DNA of 64,000 nt from Erysipelothrix urinaevulpis (GTDB taxonomy: Bacteria > Bacillota_I > Bacilli_A > Erysipelotrichales > Erysipelotrichaceae). The position numbers and the translations under genes were made by a program. Under the pieces are notes generated by a model. It saw only the letters and a list, made by a program, of their open reading frames with translations, had not been told where the DNA came from and did no database searches. Positions 16,156 to 27,759 of this stretch are shown here, one piece after another; positions within the stretch are counted from its first letter, which is position 1; each line of letters starts with the position of its first letter. Location of the stretch: NCBI RefSeq assembly GCF_009828835.1, contig NZ_WTTB01000005.1, forward strand, positions 119,199 through 183,198. The letters are read 5' to 3'.

Positions 16156-17128
16156 TGTAGCAAAAGAAGCTGATGTTTCATTAGCAACAGTTTCTCGTGT
16201 TATTAACGGTTTAGAAATCGTTCGTGATGAAACGCGTCAGAAAGTTGAGGCAGCAATTGATAAATTAGGCTATAAACCTAATGCGGTTGCACAGGGACTT
16301 GCATTACAAAAAACAACCACGATTGCGTTGTTAGTTCCTGAAGCAAGTTTTGTATATACAGGTCAAATTATTAATGGTTTGATTGATGTCGCCAAAATCT
16401 ATAAGTACAATATTGTATTGCATACGATGACAGAAGGAATTGTTGACATTAAAGAAGTGATTGATGATGTTATTAAATCTAGAGTTGATGGTGTCATTAT
16501 TTATAATGACAAATTGATGGAAGATGAATTAGCTGAGTTGAGTAAGTATGAATTCCCAATTGTTATTATTGGAAATAGAATGTCAGATAAACAAATTTCT
16601 TCAGTATTTGTTGATATAGAACGAGCAGTATATGAATTGAGTCTTCAAAAGTTACAAGACAATAAAGACATTAGGATTGCTGTTATTCAAGATCAAAAGA
16701 ATGAGTTTAGTACAAAACTAATGCGTCAAGGTGTTCAAAGAGCATATAAGGAATTTGGCATTGAGGATGAAGGCTATATTCCAATTCCAAATGAGTATCG
16801 TCGTTCGTATGATTATTTCCTTGATCATATCGAAGAGATACCCTATGATTTCTTAATTGCTAACCGAGATTCACAAGCAATCTCAGCGATGAATGCAGCA
16901 TCAGAACGTGGAATAAAAGTTCCGGATGAGTTGGAAGTTGTTTGTGTTATTGATACGAAGTATAACTCAATGGTTCGTCCTCGTTTAAGTAGTTTCGCAA
17001 TTCCTTCTTATGATTTAGGAGCCGTTGCAATGCGTGTATTAACGAAAATGTTAAATGATGATGAGGTTGAAGATAAAGAAATTGAATTATCATATCTTTA
17101 TACACCGCGTCAATCAACAAAAAATTAA
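16133..17128 (+). CDS. ccpA: LacI-family regulator, catabolite control protein A
   Basis: A 331-residue LacI/GalR regulator. The HTH and hinge are VTIYDVAKEADVSLATVSRV (3-22) and GYKPNAVAQGLA, followed by a periplasmic-binding-protein-like core; the MYKYNI/KIYKYNIVL region aligns with CcpA. CcpA with HPr(Ser-P) binds cre sites to control carbon use. Synteny (murC-ytxG-ytxH-..-ccpA) supports this over other LacI members. AGGAGG precedes the start inside the previous gene. cre-like sites occur in this window at 46071 and 63861. Confidence 0.82.
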   Translation: MKRVTIYDVAKEADVSLATVSRVINGLEIVRDETRQKVEAAIDKLGYKPNAVAQGLALQKTTTIALLVPEASFVYTGQIINGLIDVAKIYKYNIVLHTMTEGIVDIKEVIDDVIKSRVDGVIIYNDKLMEDELAELSKYEFPIVIIGNRMSDKQISSVFVDIERAVYELSLQKLQDNKDIRIAVIQDQKNEFSTKLMRQGVQRAYKEFGIEDEGYIPIPNEYRRSYDYFLDHIEEIPYDFLIANRDSQAISAMNAASERGIKVPDELEVVCVIDTKYNSMVRPRLSSFAIPSYDLGAVAMRVLTKMLNDDEVEDKEIELSYLYTPRQSTKN

Positions 17129-17131
17129 AAT

Positions 17132-17154
17132 CTGCCCCTTAGTGGGCTTTTTTA
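17132..17154 (+). terminator. Terminator after ccpA
   Basis: GCCC, six-base loop, GGGC and six Ts; a short but GC-rich hairpin right after the stop codon. Confidence 0.7.
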
Positions 17155-17172
17155 ATAGGAAAGGGAATATTG

Positions 17173-17673
17173 ATGTATAAATTAAGTGATCCAACTCAGA
17201 AACTATTAGACATAAAAAAAATACGTACGAGTGTACGTGTTTTTGCATTGAATGATAAGGGTGAGGTTGCCATGATTCATTTACTTGGCAAAGATCTATT
17301 TGGCGTAAGAAATCATTATGAATCCATTGGTGGTGGGCTAGAAATCGGTGAAAACATTAAAGATGCGTGTCGTCGTGAAAGTTTAGAAGAAGCAGGTTTC
17401 ACGTTAGGAAAGCTTAAATATTTTAATACAGTTATCGATGAGTATGCTTTACTTGGTCAAGTTAACATCCATCATTATCATATTGCGAAAATTTTAAAAG
17501 TAGAAAAAAACTCGCTTACATATGAAGAGAGTTTTTTGGTTGATCGGATTGAGTTCAAATCAATTGAAGCTTGGATTTCAGAATTGAGTGTGCCTGTGTT
17601 TGGGGTAAATGCCTTAGTTCATCAACGAGAATTGTTGATGATGAGGGATTTACAAAATCAATCAAAAGAGTGA
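17173..17673 (+). CDS. Nudix hydrolase
   Basis: A 166-residue protein with a complete Nudix box, GGLEIGENIKDACRRESLEEAG (about residues 56-77), including the REUXEE core. Such enzymes cleave nucleoside diphosphates linked to another moiety. The N-terminal KIRTSVRVFALNDKGEVAMIHL strand pattern fits. AAGGG precedes the ATG at 17173. Its last 119 bases overlap the convergent methyltransferase gene. Substrate unknown. Confidence 0.9.
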   Translation: MYKLSDPTQKLLDIKKIRTSVRVFALNDKGEVAMIHLLGKDLFGVRNHYESIGGGLEIGENIKDACRRESLEEAGFTLGKLKYFNTVIDEYALLGQVNIHHYHIAKILKVEKNSLTYEESFLVDRIEFKSIEAWISELSVPVFGVNALVHQRELLMMRDLQNQSKE

Positions 17674-18172
17674 TGGGACTCATTGAACGTTGATAGGCAA
17701 GTGTAATGTATTGAATTTCAAGTGCATCAAGAAAGTCGATAATTGCTTGATACTCATCATTGCCGCCTTCGTGTCCGCGATAACATGCAATGCTAAGATA
17801 TTTAGGTTTATTTGCGATTATTTTTTTAAGTGAGGTAAGGGTTGTAGAGGCGTGTGTGATGATTGTTTTATCTGAGTGAGGCAAATAGCCTAAGTTATAC
17901 ATATATGCATCATATCGCTTCTTAAAAGACACCTGGCTGTGGTCCATATGTAAATACTCAATATTTTTGAACACTTGACATCGTTGTTGAGTGTTTTTAA
18001 TGGCTTCTTTTTGAATATCAATTGCTAAAACATCACGACAAATGGTTGCAAGGAATTCTGTATCATGCCCATTACCACATGTCATATCAACAGCTGATGA
18101 GGTGCTATTTAAGCGGCTTTCTAAAAAGGCATGACTAATTGTTTTATGATTCATTTGATGGACTACTTTCAA
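17555..18172 (-). CDS. mnmM: tRNA-modifying class I SAM methyltransferase, MnmM (YtqB) family
   Basis: A 205-residue Rossmann methyltransferase. VDMTCGNGHDTEFLA is the SAM motif and YNLGYLPHSDK the signature of the YtqB/MnmM family, which completes the methyl step of mnm5s2U in tRNA wobble bases in bacteria lacking MnmC. The conserved core ends near residue 172 (SMSPITLLIDF); a further 30 residues run antisense into the Nudix gene and look like stop-codon read-on. Overlaps the upstream gene by 29 bases, so translated from the rnjA operon. Confidence 0.8.
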   Translation of the reverse strand: MKVVHQMNHKTISHAFLESRLNSTSSAVDMTCGNGHDTEFLATICRDVLAIDIQKEAIKNTQQRCQVFKNIEYLHMDHSQVSFKKRYDAYMYNLGYLPHSDKTIITHASTTLTSLKKIIANKPKYLSIACYRGHEGGNDEYQAIIDFLDALEIQYITLAYQRSMSPITLLIDFVNPSSSTILVDELRHLPQTQAHSILKSKLQLI

Positions 18173-18941
18173 GCAAAATTATAATTGTTTCAGGGTTGGT
18201 ATTAAATCTTAATTCGATATCTCGAGTTCCAAGTCCCTGGGAATTAATGATTGTTTTGTCATTTAAATCATATCTTTTTTTATAATACTTACCATGATCA
18301 GCCAATGGATCGATAAATGGAGGTTTAAAAAGACCCCCTAAATATTTTCCAGCTAATAAAAGATTATAGTCTGTTTTATCAAGCGAATCCGCTAACTTTC
18401 CATCATGCATCACGAAAATCTCAAACGATTCAGGATTAGCAACATACTGTGTCTGTTTTTCATCAACAGCTGTCAGTTGAATAAATTCATTATTAAAGTT
18501 GTAAAGTTTATTTGAATTATTACTTAATTGTCGAAAACCAGCTTGATCTAGTAAGGCATAAGTTTCAAATTTATGGTCCAAGTCACCAAGAACCATATAT
18601 TTACCGAGTGGTGCTTTGAGAGCATCTAGTTTTTTTACCATTTCTTTTCGTTCTTTTTCATTGGGTTTATTCAAAAATAAATTACCACCAAAGAGGATGA
18701 TATCTGGCTTACTCCTGTTGATTGAGGAAATAGATTTATCCAACAATTCTGTATTAGACAAAACATCAGAAAAGTAAGCAATCGTTACTCCGTCGAAAGA
18801 AGGGGGGATTGTAGGATGGGTTATTGTTTCAAATCGTGTCTTATGTCGCTTAATGGCAAACACTTTCATATCTAAAAAAACACCAAGTAATAAAAGAAAG
18901 ACAAGACTTAAAATAAGTACTTGTCTATGCTTTCTTTTCAT
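18144..18941 (-). CDS. Degenerate metallophosphoesterase-fold protein, membrane-anchored
   Basis: 265 residues with an N-terminal membrane anchor (about 8-24). The order of motifs matches YkuE/YpbG-type calcineurin-like phosphoesterases, but most metal ligands are replaced: DxH is D59-V-L61, the GD of motif II is G86-N87, GNHD is G119-D-L-D122, and GHTHGG is G198-K-Y-L-G-G203. H179 of motif IV remains, and the C-terminal GLGTRDIELRFNTNPE is well kept. It therefore looks like a catalytically dead member. It overlaps rnjA by 17 bases and is co-transcribed with it. Confidence 0.8.
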   Translation of the reverse strand: MKRKHRQVLILSLVFLLLLGVFLDMKVFAIKRHKTRFETITHPTIPPSFDGVTIAYFSDVLSNTELLDKSISSINRSKPDIILFGGNLFLNKPNEKERKEMVKKLDALKAPLGKYMVLGDLDHKFETYALLDQAGFRQLSNNSNKLYNFNNEFIQLTAVDEKQTQYVANPESFEIFVMHDGKLADSLDKTDYNLLLAGKYLGGLFKPPFIDPLADHGKYYKKRYDLNDKTIINSQGLGTRDIELRFNTNPETIIILLESSPSNES

Positions 18942-20634
18942 TGCTTACCTCTTCGTTTCTGTTCAAGATAACAGGAACGACCAATGGGTTTCTTTGTGTT
19001 TTTTTATAAAGGAATGGCTCAAGTGATCCACGGATGGTGTTTTTAATGTCACCAAAGGTAACACGTTTAGTCATACGTTTATTTAAAGCATCGTATACAA
19101 TTTTTTCAGCTTCTTTAATTAAAGTTTGGTTGTCTTTGATAAAGACAAAACCACGACTTACAATTGTTGGTTTAGTTAAAATTTTATTTTGTCTTGAATC
19201 GATGGTTACGACAACACTCACAAGACCACTGTCCGACAAGATTTTACGATCTTTAAGGACAGCTGTTGATAAACCACTGCTATCTTTTCCATCCACATAA
19301 ATATCATCGGCTTGGAATCGAACATCGGTTGCGAATGCTTCGCCATCTCTTAGACCGACTACATCACCATTTGCACATACAAAGATGTTTTCAGGTTTAA
19401 CCCCGGTTTCAATGGCAGTGTTTTGATGAGTCTTTAACATTTTATATTCACCATGCATTGGCATAAAAAATTCCGGCTTAACAAGTTGTAGCATAAGCTT
19501 TTGTTCTTCTTTAGACGCATGTCCTGTTGTGTGCAAGGAATTCAAGGGTGAGTTTGTTAGAACATTAGCACCACGACGTGTTAATTGGTTAACAACATGT
19601 GAAACTGATTGTGCGTTCCCAGGGATTGGACTGGATGAAAATACCACAGTATCACCAGGCATCACACTAATTTGGCGGTGAGTTCCATTGGCTATACGGC
19701 TTAGAGCAGCCATGGGTTCACCTTGACTCCCAGTACAAATGATACATGCTTTATTAGCAGGGAGCTTATTTAATTGATGTGCTTTTACAAAGTGCTTATC
19801 AGCAGCTTTTATGTGACCTAATTTTCGAGCGATTGTTACGATATTTTCCATTGAACGTCCAAAAATCGCAATTTTTCGTCCATCAGCGATCGCAGCATCG
19901 ATAATTTGTTGAACTCGATACACATTTGATGCAAAGGTTGCCAAGATGATACGGCCTTCGGCTTTTCTAAAAATGCCACCAATCTCTTTCGCAACTTCTT
20001 TCTCACTAATCGAGAAGCCACTTACTTCAGCATTGGTTGAATCACTGAGTAAGAGTGTGATTCCAATTTCACCAAAGTATGACAAAATTTGATAATCAGA
20101 ATTTGATCCAACAGGCGTTAAATCAAACTTAAAGTCACCCGTTGAAACAACGCGTCCATTGGGCGTATTAACTAATACTCCAACTGCATCTGGAATTGAA
20201 TGGATAACATTAAAGAAACCAATAATAAAGTGCTCTGTCTTGATTTTTGACTCAGCGTTGATTTCAATGATATTTGCATGCATTTTACGTTCTTCTAATT
20301 TTCGATGAATTTGCGCTTTAGCAAATCGTGGGGCATAAATGTTGTCGATTTGTACTCGTTGTAATAAGAAAGGAATCCCACCAATGTGGTCTTCGTGACC
20401 ATGGGTAATAACCAATGTTTTCTTTTTCTTATTGTTTTTTACAAGATGAGTATAATCGGGAATGACATAATCAACCCCTAATAATTCTTCTTCAGGGAAC
20501 ATGACACCTGAATCAATAATGATGATTTCGTCTTCATGTTCAATACAATACATATTTTTACCAACTTCACCTAATCCACCTAAAGCATAAACTAGCGTGT
20601 CAGTATTTTTAATTTTTTCTTTCTTTGTACTCAT
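18925..20634 (-). CDS. rnjA: Ribonuclease J
   Basis: A 569-residue metallo-beta-lactamase/beta-CASP nuclease with both endonuclease and 5' exonuclease activity, central to mRNA decay in Firmicutes. Zinc ligands are seen in THGHEDHIGG (H78, H80, D82, H83) and in DSTNAE and MHGEYKM. AGGAGT precedes the start. It lies 8 bases after def, as in Bacillus apart from the missing rpoY in between. RNase J1 is more likely than J2 from its def linkage. Confidence 0.94.
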   Translation of the reverse strand: MSTKKEKIKNTDTLVYALGGLGEVGKNMYCIEHEDEIIIIDSGVMFPEEELLGVDYVIPDYTHLVKNNKKKKTLVITHGHEDHIGGIPFLLQRVQIDNIYAPRFAKAQIHRKLEERKMHANIIEINAESKIKTEHFIIGFFNVIHSIPDAVGVLVNTPNGRVVSTGDFKFDLTPVGSNSDYQILSYFGEIGITLLLSDSTNAEVSGFSISEKEVAKEIGGIFRKAEGRIILATFASNVYRVQQIIDAAIADGRKIAIFGRSMENIVTIARKLGHIKAADKHFVKAHQLNKLPANKACIICTGSQGEPMAALSRIANGTHRQISVMPGDTVVFSSSPIPGNAQSVSHVVNQLTRRGANVLTNSPLNSLHTTGHASKEEQKLMLQLVKPEFFMPMHGEYKMLKTHQNTAIETGVKPENIFVCANGDVVGLRDGEAFATDVRFQADDIYVDGKDSSGLSTAVLKDRKILSDSGLVSVVVTIDSRQNKILTKPTIVSRGFVFIKDNQTLIKEAEKIVYDALNKRMTKRVTFGDIKNTIRGSLEPFLYKKTQRNPLVVPVILNRNEEVSNEKKA

Positions 20635-20642
20635 AATTACTC

Positions 20643-21212
20643 CTAATCTATAATTTCTATATCTTGATCAAACCAAGGATTTTCTTGATTAATGTGGTCA
20701 TAAAATAATACGCCGTTTAAATGATCAATCTCATGTTGTAAAATGATTGCTAAATAATCTTTTACTCTAAAATCGATATTTTTTTCTTGAATCATGTCAT
20801 ATGCCTGTATACGGATTCGTTTGTGTCTTGGCACAATCCCTTCATGGGTTTCGCGAATAGATAGACATCCTTCGCCATATTTTAAGGCAGTTTGTTTAAC
20901 AGAGTGTGAAATAATTTTCGGATTGATAAGCGCATACTCAACAGTTTTAAATGAACCATCTTTCTGTTCAATATCAACAACAATTGCAGTCATTTGCTTT
21001 AAAACACCTATTTGAGGTGCTGCAATTCCTACAGCTGGTTGTAGGTTTTCTTTTTCTGCTAATTCTTCATCACGAGAATCTCGCACATATTTCAACAAGC
21101 TATTCATAATTTTTTTATCATCTTCTTGCAACGGAAAAGAAACCATCTCACATTTTTGACGCAAAACAGGGTTAGGGTCTAGGACGATGGTGTCCATATT
21201 TATTTTTTTCAT
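20643..21212 (-). CDS. def: Peptide deformylase
   Basis: Removes the formyl group from nascent N-terminal methionine. The three motifs are GIAAPQIGV, EGCLSI and QHEIDHLNG, giving the Cys and two His metal ligands. The 189-residue length and insertions are typical of type 2 (Gram-positive) deformylase. GAGG lies before the ATG. First gene of the def-rnjA-phosphoesterase-mnmM operon, diverging from the FtsW/RodA gene. Confidence 0.95.
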   Translation of the reverse strand: MKKINMDTIVLDPNPVLRQKCEMVSFPLQEDDKKIMNSLLKYVRDSRDEELAEKENLQPAVGIAAPQIGVLKQMTAIVVDIEQKDGSFKTVEYALINPKIISHSVKQTALKYGEGCLSIRETHEGIVPRHKRIRIQAYDMIQEKNIDFRVKDYLAIILQHEIDHLNGVLFYDHINQENPWFDQDIEIID

Positions 21213-21318
21213 TTTTAATCCTCAATTCCTTTTAATCATATTATTATGTTGGTCTGTTATAAGTATAATAACTTAAAAATGATAATTTTGAAAGTCTTTG
21301 CCTTATTTTTCGTCTAAA

Positions 21319-21336
21319 ATGTGGTAAAGTATTGAT
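21319..21336 (+). promoter_or_regulatory. Extended -10 promoter abutting the FtsW/RodA gene
   Basis: TGGTAAAGT is followed by ATTGAT and the ATG. There is no Shine-Dalgarno, and the expected start point is at the ATG, again implying a leaderless message. Confidence 0.55.
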
Positions 21337-22536
21337 ATGATACGAAAAATATTTAACATAAAAATGCCCAAAGGCTATGATAAAGGAATTCATGCTGCGA
21401 TAATTTTTCTAAACTTATTTGGTTTATTAATGATTTTATCCGCAAACATGACAAGCATTGCAACACGCAAGTCTCTTACGATTATTTTTGTGAAAGAGAT
21501 TGCTTTTATTGTGGCTTCTTACTATATCATGGTTCAGGCAGCTCGAAATTTTAGTTTTAAAGCATTTGGTAAACATTATATGAAAATTCTCATTGGAATT
21601 ATGGGGCTCTTATTTTTAACCATGGCTTTCCCATCAGTTCGAGGAGCAAGAGCTTGGATTCGGATTGGAAAAATTACAATTCAACCCAGTGAGTTTGCGA
21701 AAGTCTTTGTCATTCTACTGATGGCTTATTTCCTAGGCGATAAACAAAAAGTTTCAACGAAAGTAAAAAGTATGTGGAAATTAGCAAAAACTCCTATTGT
21801 TATCGTATTGATTATTGTTGGCTTTGTCACAATTGCTCAAAAAGATTTAGGGTCTGCCGTGGTAATTGCAGGGATTACTTATGTCGTAATGCTGGTTCCA
21901 TCTAATCTAGCGATGAGTAAAGCGCAACGAGTTATGTTTACGCTTCTTGTTATTGGATTAATCTTAATGTTTTGGGTTACAACTCCCAAAGGGGTTGCGA
22001 TGATTGATAAGTTGCCAATCCCAAGTTATATGATTGATCGTTTTAGAATTAGTGCAAATCCATTCACCAATCGATATGACAATGGGTATTATCAGATTTT
22101 TAATGGAATTGTCGCATTTGTTAAAGGTGGATTATTAGGTGTTGGTTATGGAAAAGGGTTTATTAAATACTCATACCTTCCAGAAGCAGAGAATGATGCG
22201 ATTTTAGCGGTTGTGATTGAGGAACTTGGTATGATTGGTTTTTCATTTCTTCTTATATTATATGGTATTGTTATTTATCGATTGTTGAAAATGGCATTTA
22301 AGGTTAAGTTTGAAAAAGAAAAGATGGTGTTGGTTGGGACGGTTGCTTATATCATGATTCACTTTGTCTTTAATGTTGGAGGGATTACTGCTTTAATTCC
22401 ACTGACAGGAGTTCCACTGCTCTTTATTTCAGCAGGGGGATCAAGTCGAATGGCGATTATGTTAGCTATCGGCTTATCTCAAAGTGTTATTTCTCGACAT
22501 AAGGCATTAGAACAGAAGAAGGTTAAACACGTATGA
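21337..22536 (+). CDS. SEDS-family peptidoglycan polymerase (FtsW/RodA)
   Basis: A 399-residue protein with about ten membrane helices. RGARAWIRIGKITIQPSEFAK and PEAENDAILAVVIEELGMIG are the SEDS signatures. These proteins polymerise lipid II glycan strands with a partner class b PBP. The sequence alone does not separate FtsW (division) from RodA (elongation); no pbp gene is adjacent. It overlaps rsmD by 4 bases. Confidence 0.9.
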   Translation: MIRKIFNIKMPKGYDKGIHAAIIFLNLFGLLMILSANMTSIATRKSLTIIFVKEIAFIVASYYIMVQAARNFSFKAFGKHYMKILIGIMGLLFLTMAFPSVRGARAWIRIGKITIQPSEFAKVFVILLMAYFLGDKQKVSTKVKSMWKLAKTPIVIVLIIVGFVTIAQKDLGSAVVIAGITYVVMLVPSNLAMSKAQRVMFTLLVIGLILMFWVTTPKGVAMIDKLPIPSYMIDRFRISANPFTNRYDNGYYQIFNGIVAFVKGGLLGVGYGKGFIKYSYLPEAENDAILAVVIEELGMIGFSFLLILYGIVIYRLLKMAFKVKFEKEKMVLVGTVAYIMIHFVFNVGGITALIPLTGVPLLFISAGGSSRMAIMLAIGLSQSVISRHKALEQKKVKHV

Positions 22537-23075
22537 GAATTATTGCAGGTGAATTTGGTTCACGTAAAATTAACAGTTTAAAATCAAGGGTTAGTCGTCC
22601 AACGAGTGATAAAGTTCGAGCGGCAATATTTGATCATTTAGGTTCTTATTTCGATGAAGGAACATTTTTAGATTTATTTTCTGGAACAGGGGCGATGGCT
22701 CTAGAAGCTTTAAGTCGAGGCTATGAAAAAGCTGTCATGGTTGAAGTTGATCGAAAAGCTGCAGCGATGATTCAGGAAAACATTCATAATTTTGATGTAA
22801 AGAATCGAAGTGATGTGAAAGTGATGGATGTTCCCACTTATTTGAAGAGGTCCTTGGAAGTCTTTGATTGTATATTTTTAGATCCGCCTTATGATTATAA
22901 AGATATAGATAAGGTTGTTGCTACAATTGCATCGCTTGAAATATTAAAAGAAAAGGGCTATTGTATTGTGGAAACCGATCGAAATGTACATCTTCGTGAT
23001 GGTTATGGAAACCTGAGTCGTTATCGATCTAAAACGTATGGTAATACAACAATTCATTATTATCAAAGGACATAA
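22533..23075 (+). CDS. rsmD: 16S rRNA (guanine(966)-N(2))-methyltransferase
   Basis: A 180-residue enzyme. MRIIAGEFGSRKI, RPTSDKVRAAIFDHLG, LDLFSGTGAMALEALSRG (SAM site) and LDPPYDY (catalytic NPPY-type motif) are the standard RsmD landmarks. Starts inside the stop of the SEDS gene (ATGA overlap). A terminator overlaps its stop codon. In Bacillus it is usually followed by coaD, which is absent here. Confidence 0.95.
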   Translation: MRIIAGEFGSRKINSLKSRVSRPTSDKVRAAIFDHLGSYFDEGTFLDLFSGTGAMALEALSRGYEKAVMVEVDRKAAAMIQENIHNFDVKNRSDVKVMDVPTYLKRSLEVFDCIFLDPPYDYKDIDKVVATIASLEILKEKGYCIVETDRNVHLRDGYGNLSRYRSKTYGNTTIHYYQRT

Positions 23076-23089
23076 AGTCCTTTTTTTTT
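23065..23089 (+). terminator. Terminator overlapping rsmD stop codon
   Basis: AAAGGAC/GTCCTTT hairpin with a five-base loop and a long T run; the stop codon is in the loop. Confidence 0.85.
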
Positions 23090-23095
23090 AATGTT

Positions 23096-23122
23096 TTAGC
23101 AGTCAACCCTTGACAGTGCCAA
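23096..23122 (+). promoter_or_regulatory. Degenerate CIRCE operator of the hrcA operon
   Basis: TTAGCAGTC, nine bases, CAGTGCCAA. Compared with CIRCE (TTAGCACTC-N9-GAGTGCTAA) the left arm matches 8 of 9 and the right arm 7 of 9, with exact N9 spacing. It covers the -35 of the hrcA promoter, the expected place for HrcA repression. Confidence 0.7.
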
Positions 23123-23138
23123 AGAGATGGTGTAAACT
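23110..23138 (+). promoter_or_regulatory. Promoter of hrcA-grpE-dnaK-dnaJ
   Basis: Consensus -35 TTGACA (23110-23115), 17-base spacer, -10 TAAACT (23133-23138). The -35 overlaps the right half of the CIRCE-like repeat. Confidence 0.8.
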
Positions 23139-23171
23139 ATTCGTAGATGCAAAAAGATAGGAGGGTAACCC

Positions 23172-24186
23172 ATGTTAACAGAACGAAAGATTGAAGTTTT
23201 TAAAGCCATTGTCAATGAATTTGTCAATACAGCAGAACCGGTTGGGTCGAAAACTTTAATTGATAAGTATAACTTAAATTATTCATCAGCAACAATTCGT
23301 AATGAAATGTCTGATCTTGAAAAGTTAGGGCTGTTAGAGAAAACCCATACGTCAAGTGGGCGTATTCCTTCAACAAAGGGCTATCGATTCTTTGTAGAGC
23401 ATCTAATGGAAGATGTTCAGAATCAAGCGGTTGAAGTGGCGTTGTCACAAATATTTTCAGATCGTCGTCTGAGCATCGAGGAGGCAATTCGGCAAAGTTG
23501 TGATATTTTGTCACAAATGACGAATTTAACGTCCGTTGTTTTAGGGCCTAGTTCAAATGATGAGACCCTAAAAAGCATTCAATTAATTCCTTTGAATTCA
23601 TTGTCAGCGATGGCGGTGTTTGTGACTGAGTCAGGTCATGCTGAGCATCGTGTCTTTAAATTTGATGATGAGATATCAGTTGAAGATTTAGAAAGTTGTA
23701 CAACTATTTTAAATGATCGACTCAAGGGAACTCCATTATCTGAAGTAGTGGTAAGAATGGAAAGTTTAAAGCCAATTTTATCACAACGATTGAGTCATTA
23801 TGAGGAGCTGTTCGAGGCGTTTGTTGGAGCATTTGTAAAATTTGCTCAGGATGAAGTTTATATGAGTGGTCGAAAGAACATGCTCATGCAGCCTGAATTC
23901 TCTGATGTAACGAAACTTAGACAGTTGATGGGAATGCTTGAAGATTCTCATATTTGGCGACAATTATCAAGCCAACATGATCAAATGACACTTCGTCGTT
24001 CAACTCAAAGTGAATTAACGTGGGTTGATGATATGGCAGTCATTACAAGCTCGTTTCAAGGCGATGATGACGAGGAACACAAACTGATGGTTGTAGGGCC
24101 TAGTCGTATGGAATACGGCGCTGTCTTGTCCATGATGGACTATGTTACTGAAATGATTGAAAAAGTCTATGGAAAGGAAGATGGCG

Positions 24187-24194
<8 letters not shown>
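23172..24194 (+). CDS. hrcA: Heat-inducible transcription repressor HrcA
   Basis: A 340-residue repressor of class I heat-shock genes. N-terminal winged helix: ERKIEVFKAIVNEFVNTAEPVGSKTL and the recognition region SSATIRNEMSDLEKLGLLEKTHTSSGRIPS. The C-terminal GAF-like part is present. HrcA needs GroE to fold and releases CIRCE on heat shock. GGAGGG precedes the start. First gene of hrcA-grpE-dnaK-dnaJ, and controlled by its own product through the CIRCE at 23096. Confidence 0.95.
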
Positions 24195-26552
<2,358 letters not shown>

Positions 26553-26574
26553 TTAAACAAGGGCGGAGGATAAC

Positions 26575-27690
26575 ATGGCGCAAAAAAGAGATTATTATGA
26601 AGTATTAGGTGTCAGTAAGTCCGCAACGGATGATGAGATAAAAAAAGCCTATCGAAAATTAGCAAAACAATATCATCCCGATGTTAACAAAGATCCAGGA
26701 GCAGAAGAAAAGTTTAAAGAAGTCCAAGAAGCGTATGAAGTTCTTAGCGACTCAACAAAACGAGGAAATTTTGACCAATTTGGTCATGCTGCCTTTGACC
26801 AAAATGGTGGTTTTGGTCAAGGGGGCTTCTCTGGTGGAGGCTTTGGCGATAGTTTTGAAGATATCTTTAGTTCATTCTTTGGTGGTGGTTTTGGTGGTGG
26901 CAGTAGCTATGATCAAAATGCCCCAAGAAAAGGACAAGATCGCTTTATGTCAATGCGAATTGATTTTATGGAAGCAATCTTTGGTGTTGAGAAAACTGTT
27001 ACATTAAATGTTGATGAAGAATGTACAACGTGTCATGGAACAGGAGCCCACAGTAAGTCGGATGTAAAAACATGTTCAACTTGTAACGGGACCGGACAAA
27101 CTGTCCGTCAACAACGAACTCCTTTTGGCGTTGTTCAAACACAGGGTGTATGTCCTGATTGTAATGGTAAAGGTAAAACTATTAGCAAACATTGTAAAGA
27201 CTGTAAAGGTGCAGGCTATATCAATAAACGTGTCAATGTTGATATAAAAGTTCCAGCAGGAATTTTTTCAGGTCAACAATTACGTGTAAGTGGTAAAGGT
27301 GAACGCGGTGCAAATGGTGGTCCAAACGGTGATTTACTCATAGAAATTGTTGTCGGATCTCATAAACACTTTAAGCGTGACGGAAGTAATATTCATATTA
27401 CAATTCCATTATCAACGATAGATGCAACCTTAGGAACAGAGATTGATGTTCCGACAGTCCATGGTGATGTTACACTCACAATTCCGGCGGGAACACAACC
27501 CAATACAAAATTCAGATTAAAAGAAAAAGGTGTTAAAGATTTACGAACAGGTCGTCTAGGTGATCAGTTTGTTGAAGTTAAACTCGAAGTTCCAACAAAA
27601 CTTTCTAAGAGTGAAAAAGAGTTATACGAGAAATTAAAAGAAGACAAAGGTGATTCGGTGTTTGATCGTTTTAAAAAGGCGTTCAAATAG
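26575..27690 (+). CDS. dnaJ: Chaperone DnaJ (Hsp40)
   Basis: 371 residues in the full DnaJ layout: J domain with HPD (YHPDVNKD) at about 5-70, Gly/Phe-rich region (70-115), four CxxCxGxG zinc repeats ([32 protein letters not shown]), and the C-terminal substrate-binding domain. Stimulates DnaK ATPase. GCGGAGG lies before the start. Confidence 0.98.
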   Translation: MAQKRDYYEVLGVSKSATDDEIKKAYRKLAKQYHPDVNKDPGAEEKFKEVQEAYEVLSDSTKRGNFDQFGHAAFDQNGGFGQGGFSGGGFGDSFEDIFSSFFGGGFGGGSSYDQNAPRKGQDRFMSMRIDFMEAIFGVEKTVTLNVDEECTTCHGTGAHSKSDVKTCSTCNGTGQTVRQQRTPFGVVQTQGVCPDCNGKGKTISKHCKDCKGAGYINKRVNVDIKVPAGIFSGQQLRVSGKGERGANGGPNGDLLIEIVVGSHKHFKRDGSNIHITIPLSTIDATLGTEIDVPTVHGDVTLTIPAGTQPNTKFRLKEKGVKDLRTGRLGDQFVEVKLEVPTKLSKSEKELYEKLKEDKGDSVFDRFKKAFK

Positions 27691-27714
27691 AAACACCTTT
27701 CTTTTCCTAACACA

Positions 27715-27741
27715 TTAGCACTCACTAAGTAAGAGTGCCAC
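27715..27741 (+). promoter_or_regulatory. CIRCE operator before clpB
   Basis: TTAGCACTC, ACTAAGTAA, GAGTGCCAC: the left arm is a perfect match to CIRCE and the right arm matches 7 of 9. It lies 18 bases before the clpB start codon, with AGAGAGG between. No clear promoter lies between dnaJ and this site, so it may sit in a 5' leader or block read-through. Confidence 0.85.
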
Positions 27742-27759
27742 AAAGAGAGGTGAATAAAA

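Noticed and set aside
15855..16187. Antisense 110-codon serine-rich frame
   Set aside because: Shadow of the repetitive acidic helices of the ytxH-position gene on the other strand.
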